Source of the DNA: Bacteroidales bacterium | GTDB taxonomy: Bacteria > Bacteroidota > Bacteroidia > Bacteroidales > JAQUTK01 | Direction: 5' to 3' | Assembly (NCBI GenBank): GCA_028709785.1 | Contig: JAQUTK010000022.1 | Coordinates: forward strand, 1 to 60,275 | DNA length: 60,275 nt | Part shown: positions 8,316 to 18,555 of the stretch, in pieces | Layout: each line of letters starts with the position of its first letter | Numbering within the stretch: the first letter of the stretch is position 1 | The notes under the pieces: model-generated | Seen by the model: only the letters and a program-made list of their open reading frames with translations | Database searches by the model: none | Told to the model about the DNA's origin: nothing | Made by a program: the position numbers and the translations under genes

Positions 8316-10109
8316 ATGATAAGAAACAGATTTGCAGGAGAACACCCGAAAGTAGGCATTCGTCCGGTCATTGACGGAAGAATGAAAGGGGTCAGAGAGT
8401 CTTTGGAAGATCAGACCATGGCAATGGCTACGAATGTTGCCCGCCTGATCTCTTCCACACTGTATCATGCAGACGGAACGCCGTTTGCGTGTGTGATAGC
8501 CGATCATACCATCGGACGTGTGGCTGAGGCTGCCGCCTGTGCCGACAAGTTTCAGCGGGAGGGAGTCGGACTGACACTCACCGTGACCCCTTGCTGGTGT
8601 TATGGTACCGAGGTGCTGGATCTGGATCCACTGATGCCGAAGGCTATCTGGGGATTTAACGGTACGGAGCGTCCGGGAGCAGTCTTCCTGGCTGCGGCGT
8701 TGGCCGGTCATAATCAAAAAGGGTTACCTGCGTTTGGTATCTATGGCCGCGAAGTGCAGGATGCCGACGACACAACCATTCCGGAAGATGTAAAAGCAAA
8801 GATCATTCGCTATACCAAAGCGGCCATGGTGGTTGCCGAACTGAAAGGCAAATCGTATCTCTCGATTGGCGGACAGTGTATGGGTATCGCGGGATCGATC
8901 ATTCAACAGGATTTTTTCCAGGAATATCTGGGTATGCGTTGCGAATCGGTCGATCAGGTAGAGATTCTCCGCCGTATCGATCATAAGATCTACGATGAAG
9001 CCGAGTTTAAGAAGGCCATAGAATGGACCAATAAATATTGTGTCGTCAATGAAGGCGTGGATTATAACAGACCGGAGAATCAACTTTCCCGCGCTGAAAA
9101 AGAGGAGGCCTGGGAGTTTGTGGTCAAAGTCTATCTGATCGTCCGTGATATGATGATCGGCAATCCCATACTTGCGGAGATCGGTTTTCCTGAAGAAGCA
9201 CTCGGATTTCATGCGATTGCAGGAGGTATTCAGGGACAGCGGCAGTGGACAGACTATAAGCCCAACCATGACTTTACGGAGGCGCTTCTCAACTCTTCTT
9301 TTGACTGGAATGGCGTGCGTGAATCGTTTGTGATCGCTACAGAAAATGATACATTAAACGGAACGGCTATGTTGCTTAGTCACCTGCTGACCAATCGGGC
9401 ACAGGTCTTTGCCGATGTGCGGACCTGCTGGACGAAAGAAGCTGTCGCACGGGTGACGGGCTATGAGCTTACCGGAGTAGCGGAAGGCGGATTGATTCAC
9501 TTGCTCAACTCCGGAGCTGCCGCACTGGATGGCAACGGAGAGATGAGTGACGCAGAGGGTCGTCCGGTGATGAAACCTTTCTGGGAGATTACAGACGATG
9601 AAGTGGAAAAAACATTAGCTGCAACGACTTGGTTCCCGGCCAACAGAGACTACTTCAGAGGAGGTGGCTTCTCTTCCGGTTTTCTTTCAAAAGGAGGAAT
9701 GCCTGTGACGCTGGTGCGACTGAACTATGTAAAAGGTCTGGGACCTGTGTTGCAACTGGCAGAAGGGTGGACCGTAGATCTCCCTGTCGAAGTACATCAG
9801 ATATTGAATGATCGTACGGATAAGACATGGCCCAGCACCTGGTTTGCTCCCCGTACGCAGGAGGGAAATCCCAATTTCAAGGATGCCTATTCTGTGATGA
9901 ACAGTTGGGGTGCCAATCATGGCGCATTCAGCTACGGACACATTGGGGCTGACCTGATTACGTTGGCTTCTATCTTACGCATTCCTGTTTGCATGCACAA
10001 CGTGGAGAGTGAAGATATCTATCGTCCGAGCGCATGGAGTGCTTTCGGGTCAGATCCCGAAGGATCGGACTATCGCGCCTGTGCCGCGTACGGACCATTA
10101 TACAAGTGA
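8316..10109 (+). CDS. fucI: L-fucose isomerase
   Basis: 597 residues, the standard FucI length. It converts L-fucose to L-fuculose in the cytoplasm with Mn2+. The N-terminus [21 protein letters not shown] is characteristic. The metal site is expected in ATENDTLNG (about residues 341-349), and the C-terminal His segment is [16 protein letters not shown]. It starts 9 nt after fucR and is followed about 100 nt later by a strong terminator, so the transcript stops here. The aldolase, kinase and permease genes that follow fucI in well-known Bacteroides operons are absent from this window. Confidence 0.96.
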   Translation: MIRNRFAGEHPKVGIRPVIDGRMKGVRESLEDQTMAMATNVARLISSTLYHADGTPFACVIADHTIGRVAEAAACADKFQREGVGLTLTVTPCWCYGTEVLDLDPLMPKAIWGFNGTERPGAVFLAAALAGHNQKGLPAFGIYGREVQDADDTTIPEDVKAKIIRYTKAAMVVAELKGKSYLSIGGQCMGIAGSIIQQDFFQEYLGMRCESVDQVEILRRIDHKIYDEAEFKKAIEWTNKYCVVNEGVDYNRPENQLSRAEKEEAWEFVVKVYLIVRDMMIGNPILAEIGFPEEALGFHAIAGGIQGQRQWTDYKPNHDFTEALLNSSFDWNGVRESFVIATENDTLNGTAMLLSHLLTNRAQVFADVRTCWTKEAVARVTGYELTGVAEGGLIHLLNSGAAALDGNGEMSDAEGRPVMKPFWEITDDEVEKTLAATTWFPANRDYFRGGGFSSGFLSKGGMPVTLVRLNYVKGLGPVLQLAEGWTVDLPVEVHQILNDRTDKTWPSTWFAPRTQEGNPNFKDAYSVMNSWGANHGAFSYGHIGADLITLASILRIPVCMHNVESEDIYRPSAWSAFGSDPEGSDYRACAAYGPLYK

Positions 10110-10210
10110 ATTCGTTAATAATAATATGTTTTATGGTTTTTTGAAAACAAATTCAGTTAGTGGACTTTTGAAACCTTTTAACCTAAACCCAAGTAGTACT
10201 TTTGAATTCC

Positions 10211-10249
10211 AACCGGGTGGTCAGCGGACCGCCCGGTTTTCTTCTTTTT
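10211..10249 (+). terminator. Intrinsic terminator after fucI
   Basis: AACCGGGTGGTC (10211-10222) pairs with GACCGCCCGGTT (10227-10238) with one G-U pair and loop AGCG. A T-rich tail follows. It ends the fucR-fucI transcript before the polysaccharide locus. Confidence 0.88.
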
Positions 10250-10286
10250 GAATTTAGGCATAAAATGTAAATTTGAGTGTCACTAT

Positions 10287-10318
10287 TCTTAAATAGTCAC
10301 AAGAAAATAGTACATTTG
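10287..10318 (+). promoter_or_regulatory. Promoter before licD
   Basis: A perfect -7 box, TACATTTG, lies at 10311-10318, about 45 nt before the start codon. The -33 position (TCTT, 10287-10290, spacing 20) is weak. It could drive the first gene of the polysaccharide locus. Confidence 0.5.
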
Positions 10319-10362
10319 TCTCCCGAATGAAATGTGGATACTGATAATAGCTGAAAATCAAT

Positions 10363-11169
10363 ATGACTGATATACATGCGTTCAATCCGGAAGGGTCTCT
10401 CTTACGGAAACGCCAACTACGGATGCTCGAGATTCTCAAAAGCATTGATGCAATATGTCGCGACAATAACATTCCTTATTTATTGAGTTCCGGAACGGCT
10501 CTTGGGGCTTATCGTCATGGAGGCTTTATTCCCTGGGATGATGATTTGGATATTGAGCTGCTCAAAGAAGATTATGAAAAACTTCTGCCTTTGCTGGAGT
10601 CACATCTTCCGGAAGATCTGGTTTTACAGACACATCAGACAGACTGCCACTACTTTATTCCTTTTGCAAAGGTGCGCTGTAAGAATATGATCGTGCGCGA
10701 CCGGTATAATCTGGATGAAAATTATAAGTTTCGCGGCGTATTTGTGGATATCTTTCCTTTGGAACAGAACCTGTTTCCTTTTTCTATAATAGCATCGACA
10801 TTTCAGAAATTAACAATGCGTGTGTCCCGTCTTTCCAACCGCTACTCATGGATAAAGAATCCGCTTTTGAGTATCCTGTATCTGGTTACTTATAAAGCAC
10901 TCTATCCGTGCTTTCGCTTTCTGTCTAATCTTTTCCCTTCCAACACGCTGCGTCACGTCTTAGGATCCGGATACAATGCGGCTCGTAAAAGAGAGGAACT
11001 GTTTCCGGTATCCACGCTTCGTTTCGAAGGATATGACTTTCTCGGTCCGCACGATATTGATGCCTATCTGAAACGACTCTATGGACCGGGCTACATGACT
11101 CCGCCTCCACTTGACAAAATTAAAATGCACTCCTGTGAGTCTGATCTTGAAGAGGAAGTGAAGCAATAA
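10363..11169 (+). CDS. LicD family phosphotransferase
   Basis: 268 residues. The family core is plain: LSSGTALGAYRHGGFIPWDDDLDIEL (about residues 46-71), a nucleotidyltransferase-like fold with the metal-binding DDDLD. LicD proteins transfer phosphocholine, or in related members other phospho-alditols, to cell-surface glycans; the donor here cannot be told. It acts at the cytoplasmic face of the membrane. It is the first gene of the polysaccharide locus, 124 nt before the exporter gene. No choline uptake or activation genes (licA, licB, licC) are present nearby. Confidence 0.88.
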   Translation: MTDIHAFNPEGSLLRKRQLRMLEILKSIDAICRDNNIPYLLSSGTALGAYRHGGFIPWDDDLDIELLKEDYEKLLPLLESHLPEDLVLQTHQTDCHYFIPFAKVRCKNMIVRDRYNLDENYKFRGVFVDIFPLEQNLFPFSIIASTFQKLTMRVSRLSNRYSWIKNPLLSILYLVTYKALYPCFRFLSNLFPSNTLRHVLGSGYNAARKREELFPVSTLRFEGYDFLGPHDIDAYLKRLYGPGYMTPPPLDKIKMHSCESDLEEEVKQ

Positions 11170-11236
11170 AACAGGACTATATCCGTTAAAAAATACATAA
11201 TATTGACCAGACAGGGTGAGTATGATTTTATTGCTT

Positions 11237-11244
11237 TATATTTG
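11237..11244 (+). promoter_or_regulatory. Possible -7 box before the exporter gene
   Basis: TATATTTG matches the Bacteroidetes -7 consensus and lies 49 nt before the start codon of the Wza-like gene. No convincing TTTG is seen at the expected distance, so it may be a weak or activated promoter. Confidence 0.35.
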
Positions 11245-11293
11245 CCTTTCGTTTGTGTAACAGAATTAGTGAGTAAATGAAAAATAGCTACCA

Positions 11294-13855
11294 ATGAAAA
11301 AGATACTTCTATACCTTTTTGTTTTTGTATCTTGCTCTGCATATGGGCAGATATCCGGCTTATCATCTATAAGCAACCTCAAGAATATGGATCCGGAAAT
11401 GATGACCGATGCCCAGGTTGAACAGGTGCTGACCAAAATGCAAACTGAAGGCTATTCTACAACGCAGTTTGATCAATATGCCGAAAAGCAGGGGCTGGAC
11501 AAAACGACCACTGCTAAGTTTAAAAACCGGATCGTCAGATATAATACCGATGTCAATGGGTTGAAGAAACGGAAGAAGATGGATCCGGAGGAGTTGAAGA
11601 AATTTGGTCTCACACCGGAAACAGAAGAGGTGATTGATCCCCGTTTGATGAAGTATTTTGAAGCCTACATGCAGAAACAGGACTCAATCAAAGAGCTGGA
11701 GCTTCCGGTGTTTGGTGCCTCCATGTTTCAGGAGCTGACCATGAGTTTCGAAACCAATTTAAGAATGGCGACTCCGGAGAGCTATATTCTCGGACCGGAT
11801 GATGAGGTAGTGCTGGATATTTATGGACTTTCCGAAGGACATTTTAATCTGCAGGTTTCACCTGAAGGAACAATCCGGATACCCAATGTGGGTATCGTAG
11901 CCGTGGGCGGACTTTCTGTGGCTGAAGCAAAACAATCGATAAAGAAGAGTCTGGTGCCTTATTTTGCCGGAATTAATTCGGGAGAGACAAAATTGAGTAT
12001 CGCACTGGGGGATATCCGGAGTATTACGGTCAATGTGATCGGTGAAGTCAAGTATCCGGGTACCTATACGATCCCTTCGCTTGCAACGGTTTATAACGCG
12101 CTTTATCAATCGGGTGGACCCACAGAGAATGGTTCGTTTCGTTTCGTCAACATTATTCGCGGGGGAAAGATCATTGCCACGGTTGATTTGTACGACTTTT
12201 TGGTGTTTGGTAAAGAGACAAATGTGAGGTTGCAGGATCAGGATGCCATCAAGGTGCTTCCCTATAAAAACAGAGTGAGCATCAGTGGAGAAGTGAAAAG
12301 TAAAGCGCTTTTTGAGGTGAAGGAGAATGAGACGCTCGCTGACTTGATCAAGTTTGCCGGAGGATTTACCGAAAAAGCCTTTCAGGAAAGAATTACTGCA
12401 TACCGCAATACCACAAAGGAAAAGAGTGTCATTGATGTGAGTGCTCCCGATTTTGGCTCGTTTGTCGTGAAAGCGGGTGATGCCTATATGGTGGGTGAGA
12501 TATTGGGCCGTTTCTCTAACAGAGTGCAGATCCAAGGTGCTGTGTATCGTCCGGGAGAGTATGCGCTGACCGAAGGAATGAAGGCCAGTGACCTGTTGCG
12601 CAAAGCGGAAGGTTTGTTGGAGGACGCCTTTGCTACCCGTGCCATCGTTTTTCGTAAGGATGCCAATAATCTGCCCGAGATTGCTTCTTTCTCGCCAATC
12701 GATGCACTAAACGGGAAAAACGATCTCTTACTGAAACGCGAAGACAGTGTGCAGATTTATTCCACGATAGATATGAAGGAAGAAGAATATATTTATGTGG
12801 CAGGAGAAGTGGTCAAACCTGATAAATATCTGTTTTCCAAAGGGATGACGTTGAAAGATGCGATTCTGATCGCGCAAGGAGTTACTACAAAGGCAGATAA
12901 AGGAGAAGTGGAAGTGTTTCGACAGATAACAGATCCGTCGGTTCTCGTTAATAACCTTCAAAAAGCAAAAAGTTTTAAGTTCCAACTTGATCAGGTGCTT
13001 GCGTTTGGCGATGAAGCATCGGAGTTTAAACTGCAAAAAGAAGATCGTGTCATCATACGTTCCATGTTTGGTTTTGAGGATATGAAGCAGATCAAGGTGG
13101 AAGGAGAAGTCATGCGCAAAGGTACGTATGTAATCACCTCAAAGAACCAACGTGTTTCCGATGTCATTAAGATGGCCGGGGGACTGACTCAGTATGGGTA
13201 TCCGGAGGGTGCGTTTTTGCTGCGACGAATCAAGAAAAGTGATGCGGAGAAAGAAATGCTTACGCAGATGAACAAAAATATGTCAACCATCGGTGCTTCT
13301 AAGATTGAGCTTGACGACGAATTGCTTACCGGCGCCGCTGAAAAAAAGAAAAGAAATCAATACAAGAACTCTATTACCAATCCGAATGATACCATTGGAT
13401 TTAATCCTGAACTCTCTACCTCAACGGACCTCGTGGGTATTGATCTGAAGAAAATTCTGGCTAATCCGGGTTCAAAGTACGATATTATCATGGAGGAGGG
13501 CGATATCTTGAGTGTGCCCAAGTTGTTGGAAACAGTGCAGGTGATGGGAGAGGTAATGATGCCCAATACCGTTCGTTATGAGAAGGGACGCAGCTTGAAG
13601 AGTTATGTCAATGCGGCGGGAGGTTTCGGTATGAATGCCAAATCGAGTAAATCGTATGTGATTCATGCAAATGGCTCCATTGATGTAACCTCTTCTTTCA
13701 TGGGCTTTCGTAGTTATCCCAAAGTGAAGCCAGGCTCGCGTGTCATTGTTCCGGAGAAACCGGAAACACAAAAGCTGACAACGGTTGAGATTCTTGGAAT
13801 AACCACAAGCTTGACCTCTGTGGCAGCAATGATTATCAGTCTATTTATAAGATAA
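11294..13855 (+). CDS. Wza-like outer-membrane polysaccharide export protein with SLBB domains
   Basis: 853 residues with a signal peptide cut near SAYGQ (about residue 19). A charged N-terminal region of about 130 residues is followed by the polysaccharide export domain (YILGPDDEVVLDIYG, about residue 164) and a series of SLBB ligand-binding repeats, recognisable by recurring phrases such as ISGEVKSKALFEVK, VAGEVVKPDKYLF, VEGEVMRKGTYVI and VMGEVMMPNTVRY. A C-terminal hydrophobic helix (TTSLTSVAAMIISLFI) would span the membrane. It is larger than E. coli Wza (about 380 residues), as is usual in Bacteroidetes. The wzz-like gene starts 1 nt after its stop, so the two are translated as a unit. 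Confidence 0.9.
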   Translation: MKKILLYLFVFVSCSAYGQISGLSSISNLKNMDPEMMTDAQVEQVLTKMQTEGYSTTQFDQYAEKQGLDKTTTAKFKNRIVRYNTDVNGLKKRKKMDPEELKKFGLTPETEEVIDPRLMKYFEAYMQKQDSIKELELPVFGASMFQELTMSFETNLRMATPESYILGPDDEVVLDIYGLSEGHFNLQVSPEGTIRIPNVGIVAVGGLSVAEAKQSIKKSLVPYFAGINSGETKLSIALGDIRSITVNVIGEVKYPGTYTIPSLATVYNALYQSGGPTENGSFRFVNIIRGGKIIATVDLYDFLVFGKETNVRLQDQDAIKVLPYKNRVSISGEVKSKALFEVKENETLADLIKFAGGFTEKAFQERITAYRNTTKEKSVIDVSAPDFGSFVVKAGDAYMVGEILGRFSNRVQIQGAVYRPGEYALTEGMKASDLLRKAEGLLEDAFATRAIVFRKDANNLPEIASFSPIDALNGKNDLLLKREDSVQIYSTIDMKEEEYIYVAGEVVKPDKYLFSKGMTLKDAILIAQGVTTKADKGEVEVFRQITDPSVLVNNLQKAKSFKFQLDQVLAFGDEASEFKLQKEDRVIIRSMFGFEDMKQIKVEGEVMRKGTYVITSKNQRVSDVIKMAGGLTQYGYPEGAFLLRRIKKSDAEKEMLTQMNKNMSTIGASKIELDDELLTGAAEKKKRNQYKNSITNPNDTIGFNPELSTSTDLVGIDLKKILANPGSKYDIIMEEGDILSVPKLLETVQVMGEVMMPNTVRYEKGRSLKSYVNAAGGFGMNAKSSKSYVIHANGSIDVTSSFMGFRSYPKVKPGSRVIVPEKPETQKLTTVEILGITTSLTSVAAMIISLFIR

Positions 13856-13856
13856 T

Positions 13857-14912
13857 ATGAATACAGAAAATAAATATATTCCAATGAACAGTTTCTTTAT
13901 CTTTACAAAGGAGCTCTCTGCCTTTTTGCTGAAAAGAAAATATTGGGTCGTTGCAGCGATATTGACTGGCTTTGCTTTGGGTTTAACCGCCTCTTTTCTC
14001 TTTAAACCCAGATATACAGGTTCACTGACCTTTGTTTTGCAGGGAGAAGATGAAATGGGGGGCGTTTCGGGATTGGCAAGCCAGTTTGGCCTCTCTCTCG
14101 GTTCGGCTTCTGGTACTTTCAGTGGAGATAACATCTATGAGTTGCTCACTTCCCGATTGCTGGTAGAGAAAGCGCTTTTGGCTCCTGTAGCGACGAAAGA
14201 GGGGACAAATTCATTGCTCAACGTGTTTATCAAGACTTACAAACTGGATAAAAAATGGAAAGACCATGAGGAACAAAAGGTGCGTGATCTGAGTTTTCCT
14301 GTCGGTCAGCCGCGTGAGACCTTCTCCCGCGAACAAGATAGTGTGATGGGGGTCATTTATCAAAAATATATTCTGAAACAGCTGATTGCTTTCAAAGTAG
14401 AAAAGAAACTGAGTGTCGGTAGAGTGGAGATTCAAACGAAGAGCGAACTCTTTTCAAAGTATTTTGTGGAAAAACTGATGGAGGAAACGGCGAACTATTA
14501 TGTGAATGCGAAAACAAGAATATCTAGAATAAACTGTCAAATACTGGAGCTTCAGGCTGATTCGATCAAACGGGAATATGATCGTGTAGTGTCGGCCAGT
14601 GCCTCATTAAGTGATCAGAATATGAATGTGATCCGACAGTCTGCCTCTGTTGAACTGGTCAAAAAACAGACGGATATGCAGCTGCTCGCATCAGCTTATA
14701 TGGAGATGAAAAAGAATATTGAGCTGATGAAGATGACCATTAACAAACAGACTCCGCTTGTTGAAATTATCGACCGTCCTATCATGCCTTTGGATGAATT
14801 TAAAATAGGACATTTTATGGGTGCGATTGTCGGAGGCTTTTTGGGTGGATTAGGTTTATGTTGTTTCTATTCTGTTTTTTTTGTTTGGAGAAACCGTCGA
14901 AGGTTACTCTAA
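13857..14912 (+). CDS. Wzz-like polysaccharide chain-length determinant protein
   Basis: 351 residues. It has two membrane segments, one near residues 28-48 (YWVVAAILTGFALGLTASFLF) and one near 320-345, with a periplasmic coiled region between them (SRINCQILELQADSIKREYD). This is the Wzz topology. The proline-rich stretch before the second helix (IDRPIMPLDEF) is typical. It sets glycan length together with the polymerase and exporter and lacks the cytoplasmic tyrosine kinase domain of Wzc. It overlaps the exporter operon tightly (1-nt gap), and the polymerase gene follows after 20 nt. Confidence 0.88.
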   Translation: MNTENKYIPMNSFFIFTKELSAFLLKRKYWVVAAILTGFALGLTASFLFKPRYTGSLTFVLQGEDEMGGVSGLASQFGLSLGSASGTFSGDNIYELLTSRLLVEKALLAPVATKEGTNSLLNVFIKTYKLDKKWKDHEEQKVRDLSFPVGQPRETFSREQDSVMGVIYQKYILKQLIAFKVEKKLSVGRVEIQTKSELFSKYFVEKLMEETANYYVNAKTRISRINCQILELQADSIKREYDRVVSASASLSDQNMNVIRQSASVELVKKQTDMQLLASAYMEMKKNIELMKMTINKQTPLVEIIDRPIMPLDEFKIGHFMGAIVGGFLGGLGLCCFYSVFFVWRNRRRLL

Positions 14913-14932
14913 CTGTTGAAGCTAGTTGAGAA

Positions 14933-16240
14933 ATGAGACCAGAAACAAATATTCCTAAAAATAACCCGTCAGAACAGGCTTCAAGTCAATATAGCTTGAT
15001 GTTTGCTTATACTTTTATTTTTCTTATTTTTAGTTTCTATTTTTATGAACTGATTGGCTTTGATCCCCTTGATGAAATTTTTGAAGTACTTCTTGTGCTT
15101 ATTGCCGCTGTTTATTTGTATGAGGGTCGTTTCTTAATGCCTAAAAAAGACTTGATAATCTTTTCTTTCGTTGCTGTATTTTATATCATTTATTCATTCC
15201 TAATTCATTCAAATTCAGTAAAGGCGATTCTTGTTGATTCAACTGTGCAGTTGAAGCCATATATTGCTTTCTTTGTTTTTTATTATTTGGGAGTGCGTTT
15301 TTCTTTAAAGGACAAAAAATTACTCCGTTTCTTGTTGATAAGTCTTATGGGTGTTTCTATCTTGGTTGTATTATGGGGATTAATTACAGGAAATCTTGTA
15401 ACAGCTATGAAGTTTGTTTATTTTCACCCCACTCGGTATGCTACAGCCTTGGTTCTTATAGCTTTGTTTTTTCTCTATACAACAGAATATACAAAAAAAA
15501 ATGCTCTTTCTTTTATTATAATTCTTTCATTGGCTTTAATAGCTGGAAAAGCAAAAACATTTGGTTTTTTTGCGGCAGCACTTTGTATAATGGCTTTCTA
15601 TCATTACAAAGTCAAATTTAAATTTGATTTTAAGACTCTTCTTCTCATAACAGCATTTATATCAGTCATCATCTTTGTTTCTTGGAAGAAATTTGCTTTT
15701 TATTTTGTTAGTTTTAGTGTGGATGATGAAGAGTCCTTAGCCCGTCCCTTTTTGTACTTGACTTCGTTCTATATCTTTTTAGATTATTTCCCTTTTGGTT
15801 CTGGGCTTGCAAGTTTTGCAACTGCTGCTTCTGGTTCGACATATTCGGATATTTATTATCAATACGACTTAAACACTATTTGGGGTTTAAGTCCGGATTT
15901 CCCTGCTTTTGTTGCTGACACATATTATCCTTCTCTTGCACAGTTTGGTGTTTTTGGGTTACTCTTATTTATATTCTTTTGGATACGAATATTTAAAGAA
16001 GCTCTTTTTTATTTTAAAAGAACAGATGATGTAAAGTGTTTTATGATTATTATTCTGCTTACAGTTTTTCTGGCCATTGAGTTTATCGCAGATGCTGCTT
16101 TTACAAATAATCGAGGATTTACGACAATGATCCTGATTGCTCTGTGCCTAAATGAAATGAAGTATAGTTATGAAAATCTTCATTCAGAAGCTAATATTGA
16201 AATTCCAGTTGAGAAGAAAAAAATTGAGTTTAAAAATTGA
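14933..16240 (+). CDS. Wzy-like O-antigen polymerase / ligase
   Basis: 435 residues, almost entirely hydrophobic, with about ten to twelve predicted membrane helices and a long periplasmic loop (about residues 275-335, with the segment FPFGSGLASFATAASGS). This matches the Wzy/WaaL family, which polymerises or ligates lipid-linked glycan units in the periplasm. Sequence conservation in this family is weak, so the call rests on topology and context. Base composition is visibly more AT-rich than the flanking genes, common for polymerase genes exchanged between strains. It sits between the chain-length protein and a GT4 (25-nt gap). Confidence 0.8.
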   Translation: MRPETNIPKNNPSEQASSQYSLMFAYTFIFLIFSFYFYELIGFDPLDEIFEVLLVLIAAVYLYEGRFLMPKKDLIIFSFVAVFYIIYSFLIHSNSVKAILVDSTVQLKPYIAFFVFYYLGVRFSLKDKKLLRFLLISLMGVSILVVLWGLITGNLVTAMKFVYFHPTRYATALVLIALFFLYTTEYTKKNALSFIIILSLALIAGKAKTFGFFAAALCIMAFYHYKVKFKFDFKTLLLITAFISVIIFVSWKKFAFYFVSFSVDDEESLARPFLYLTSFYIFLDYFPFGSGLASFATAASGSTYSDIYYQYDLNTIWGLSPDFPAFVADTYYPSLAQFGVFGLLLFIFFWIRIFKEALFYFKRTDDVKCFMIIILLTVFLAIEFIADAAFTNNRGFTTMILIALCLNEMKYSYENLHSEANIEIPVEKKKIEFKN

Positions 16241-16265
16241 GATGATGTGTAAAGAGAAGTAGATT

Positions 16266-17357
16266 ATGCGAATACTCATAACAGCGCCCAGTCTGGATGT
16301 TTCCAATAATGTAAGTGGAATATCCATGGTCGCAAATACAATACTTTCAAATGCTGACAAAGACCACTTGTATTACCATTACTTGTTAGGCAGACCGGAT
16401 CATGCACCCGGCTGGTACTGGCCTCTGTTGCTGATCAAGCAGTTGATAGGTTATCCCTTTTTTCTACGTTCCAATCAGATCGATTGTGTACACCAGAATC
16501 TGCCTTTTAATGCAAAAGGTATTTTACGTGAATATATCATTAATCTGATTTCTGTCTGGTGTGGCCGTCCGGTTTTGTTACATATTCATGGAGGCGAAGG
16601 TTTGGTGAATGGCATCTCTTCACGATTTCTGAATCGCCTGGTCAACAAAATGTTTCGTCGGAGCAGTCAGGTACTTGTGCTCAGTGCTCTGGAACAAAAG
16701 GTAATTCAAAAATCATATCCGACGGTTCATGTCTCCTTTCTCTCTAATGCGATTGATACAGATTATTATTTGCGAAAAGAACCGAGATCGAATGTGCTTC
16801 CCGGCATTTTGTTTTTGGGCCGAATCGAGAATAATAAAGGTCTCAATGAAATCATTCAGGCAATCCGTGAAGTATATAAGCAGCATAGATTTACCTTTTC
16901 TCTTTGCGGGGAAGGACCGGAACGGGAGCGTATGGTAAATGAATGCCGTGAAATAATGGGTACTGATTTTCAGTATGAAGGGGTTGTCTGTGGTGAGAAA
17001 AAGCTGCAAATAATGCATCGATCTTCTATCTTTGTATTACCTTCATATTATGAAGGATTGCCCATGTCGCTCTTGGAATGTATGGCAAGCGGTCTTGTTC
17101 CGGTGGTCACAGAGGTTGGCTCGATGAAAGAAGTAGTAAAGTCCGGAGAGAATGGATTGCATGTTAAAACGCATGATGCCAAAGATTTGGCAGAAAAACT
17201 CGGGTTTCTTATTTCTCATCCTGAAGTTCTTGATTCGATGGCTGAAAATGCCGTTTATTCTGTTCGCAAGAACTTTGGAATCAAAGACTATATGAAACGT
17301 TTGGGTGCGATTTACGATAGTCTGTTTTCGCAACAGAAATTGTTGAACAAAAACTAA
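16266..17357 (+). CDS. Family 4 glycosyltransferase (group 1 type)
   Basis: 363 residues with the GT-B fold. The N-terminal domain begins MRILITAPSLDVSNNVSGIS. The C-terminal donor domain shows ILFLGRIENNKGLNEIIQAI (about residue 181) and the family-4 donor-binding segment PSYYEGLPMSLLECMASGLVPVV (about residues 259-281, with the E-x7-E pair). No membrane helix, so it is likely cytoplasmic, adding a sugar to the growing lipid-linked unit. The sugar is unknown. A gap of 157 nt follows before the epimerase gene. Confidence 0.88.
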   Translation: MRILITAPSLDVSNNVSGISMVANTILSNADKDHLYYHYLLGRPDHAPGWYWPLLLIKQLIGYPFFLRSNQIDCVHQNLPFNAKGILREYIINLISVWCGRPVLLHIHGGEGLVNGISSRFLNRLVNKMFRRSSQVLVLSALEQKVIQKSYPTVHVSFLSNAIDTDYYLRKEPRSNVLPGILFLGRIENNKGLNEIIQAIREVYKQHRFTFSLCGEGPERERMVNECREIMGTDFQYEGVVCGEKKLQIMHRSSIFVLPSYYEGLPMSLLECMASGLVPVVTEVGSMKEVVKSGENGLHVKTHDAKDLAEKLGFLISHPEVLDSMAENAVYSVRKNFGIKDYMKRLGAIYDSLFSQQKLLNKN

Positions 17358-17514
17358 TCCGGAACGCAATAAAAACAAACGATACATAGTTATTATGATA
17401 AATTTACAATCAGGAATGAGTGCTGCTTTAAGGCATGTATGACTCTTCTGAGAAACAGATAAGATACCTTTAAAAAAAATCCTTCGATGAAGGAGCTAAA
17501 GAATAGATGAAACG

Positions 17515-18525
17515 ATGTGCAAAGGAACTATAAAGAAGATATTAGTAACGGGCGGATGTGGAATGATAGGCTCGAATCTTGTAAAACGATTAGTGAAGAA
17601 AGGAAATGATGTCTATGTGATTGATAATCTTTGGAGAGGGAAATTGGAATATCTGAACGATGAAACCGGTACACCGGTTATTGATTTGGATACCCACTTT
17701 TTTAATCTTGATTTATCCAAGCCCGATATAGCTACTGAGATTATTGCTTCGATGGAGTATGTAGTCCATTTGGCAGATATTGTGGCCGGTATAAATTACG
17801 TGTTTGCTAATCAGGGCTCTTTGTTCAGAGCAAATAATCTGATTAACTCCAATGTGATCCAATCGTGTCGGGAAGCCGGGAAAGAACGGATCAAAGGATT
17901 TGTTTATGTAGGTACTGTATGTAGTTTCCCGTTGACACGTCAGAATTCGCTGGATCCGGAACCTCTTCGTGAAGAGGAATTATTTCCTGCTATGCCTGAG
18001 TCGGCATATGGATGGAGTAAACTGATGGGACAGCTTGAGACGGAGTTTCTGGAAAAAGAGTGTGGCATTCCTACCTCTATATTGATGTTTCATAATGTGT
18101 ATGGAGCTCCTTGCGACTTTGGAGAACGTAGTCAGGTGATTCCTTCGCTGATACGTAAAGCCATATATTATCCGGCAGAACCATTTCATGTGTGGGGGAG
18201 CGGGACACAAGGACGGGCTTTTATTCATGTGAATGACATTGTCAATGCACTCTGTCTGACATTGGATAAAGGACTTTCCAAAGGAACGATTCAGATTGGT
18301 CCTTCTGTATGTACCTCGATCAGAGAGATTGCAGAGGCCGTAGTCCGGATTTCGGGGAAAGATATTGATATATACTACGATACGACCAAGCCCGAAGGAG
18401 ATAAAGCCCGATGTGCCGACTACAGTTATGCGAAAAAAGTGTTAGGTTGGGAGCCTCAGGTAGATTTGGAAGAAGGTCTCAAAGAACAATATCTTTGGGT
18501 TAAGAAGCAGATAGAATCTAACTGA
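17515..18525 (+). CDS. NAD-dependent sugar-nucleotide epimerase/dehydratase
   Basis: 336 residues of the extended SDR type. The Rossmann motif GGCGMIGSNL (about residues 13-22) binds NAD. The catalytic YxxxK is in SAYGWSKLMGQ (about residue 164), and the preceding VGTVCSFP supplies the Ser/Thr position. The C-terminal end EPQVDLEEGLKEQYLWVKK is normal for the family. It makes or isomerises an activated sugar for the polysaccharide. The overall look is nearer to GDP-mannose 3,5-epimerase-type enzymes than to GalE, but I cannot assign the substrate. The upstream 157 nt hold no clear promoter. Confidence 0.85.
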   Translation: MCKGTIKKILVTGGCGMIGSNLVKRLVKKGNDVYVIDNLWRGKLEYLNDETGTPVIDLDTHFFNLDLSKPDIATEIIASMEYVVHLADIVAGINYVFANQGSLFRANNLINSNVIQSCREAGKERIKGFVYVGTVCSFPLTRQNSLDPEPLREEELFPAMPESAYGWSKLMGQLETEFLEKECGIPTSILMFHNVYGAPCDFGERSQVIPSLIRKAIYYPAEPFHVWGSGTQGRAFIHVNDIVNALCLTLDKGLSKGTIQIGPSVCTSIREIAEAVVRISGKDIDIYYDTTKPEGDKARCADYSYAKKVLGWEPQVDLEEGLKEQYLWVKKQIESN

Positions 18526-18555
18526 TGTTTTGACAAAAAGAATAGGAGAGATAGT

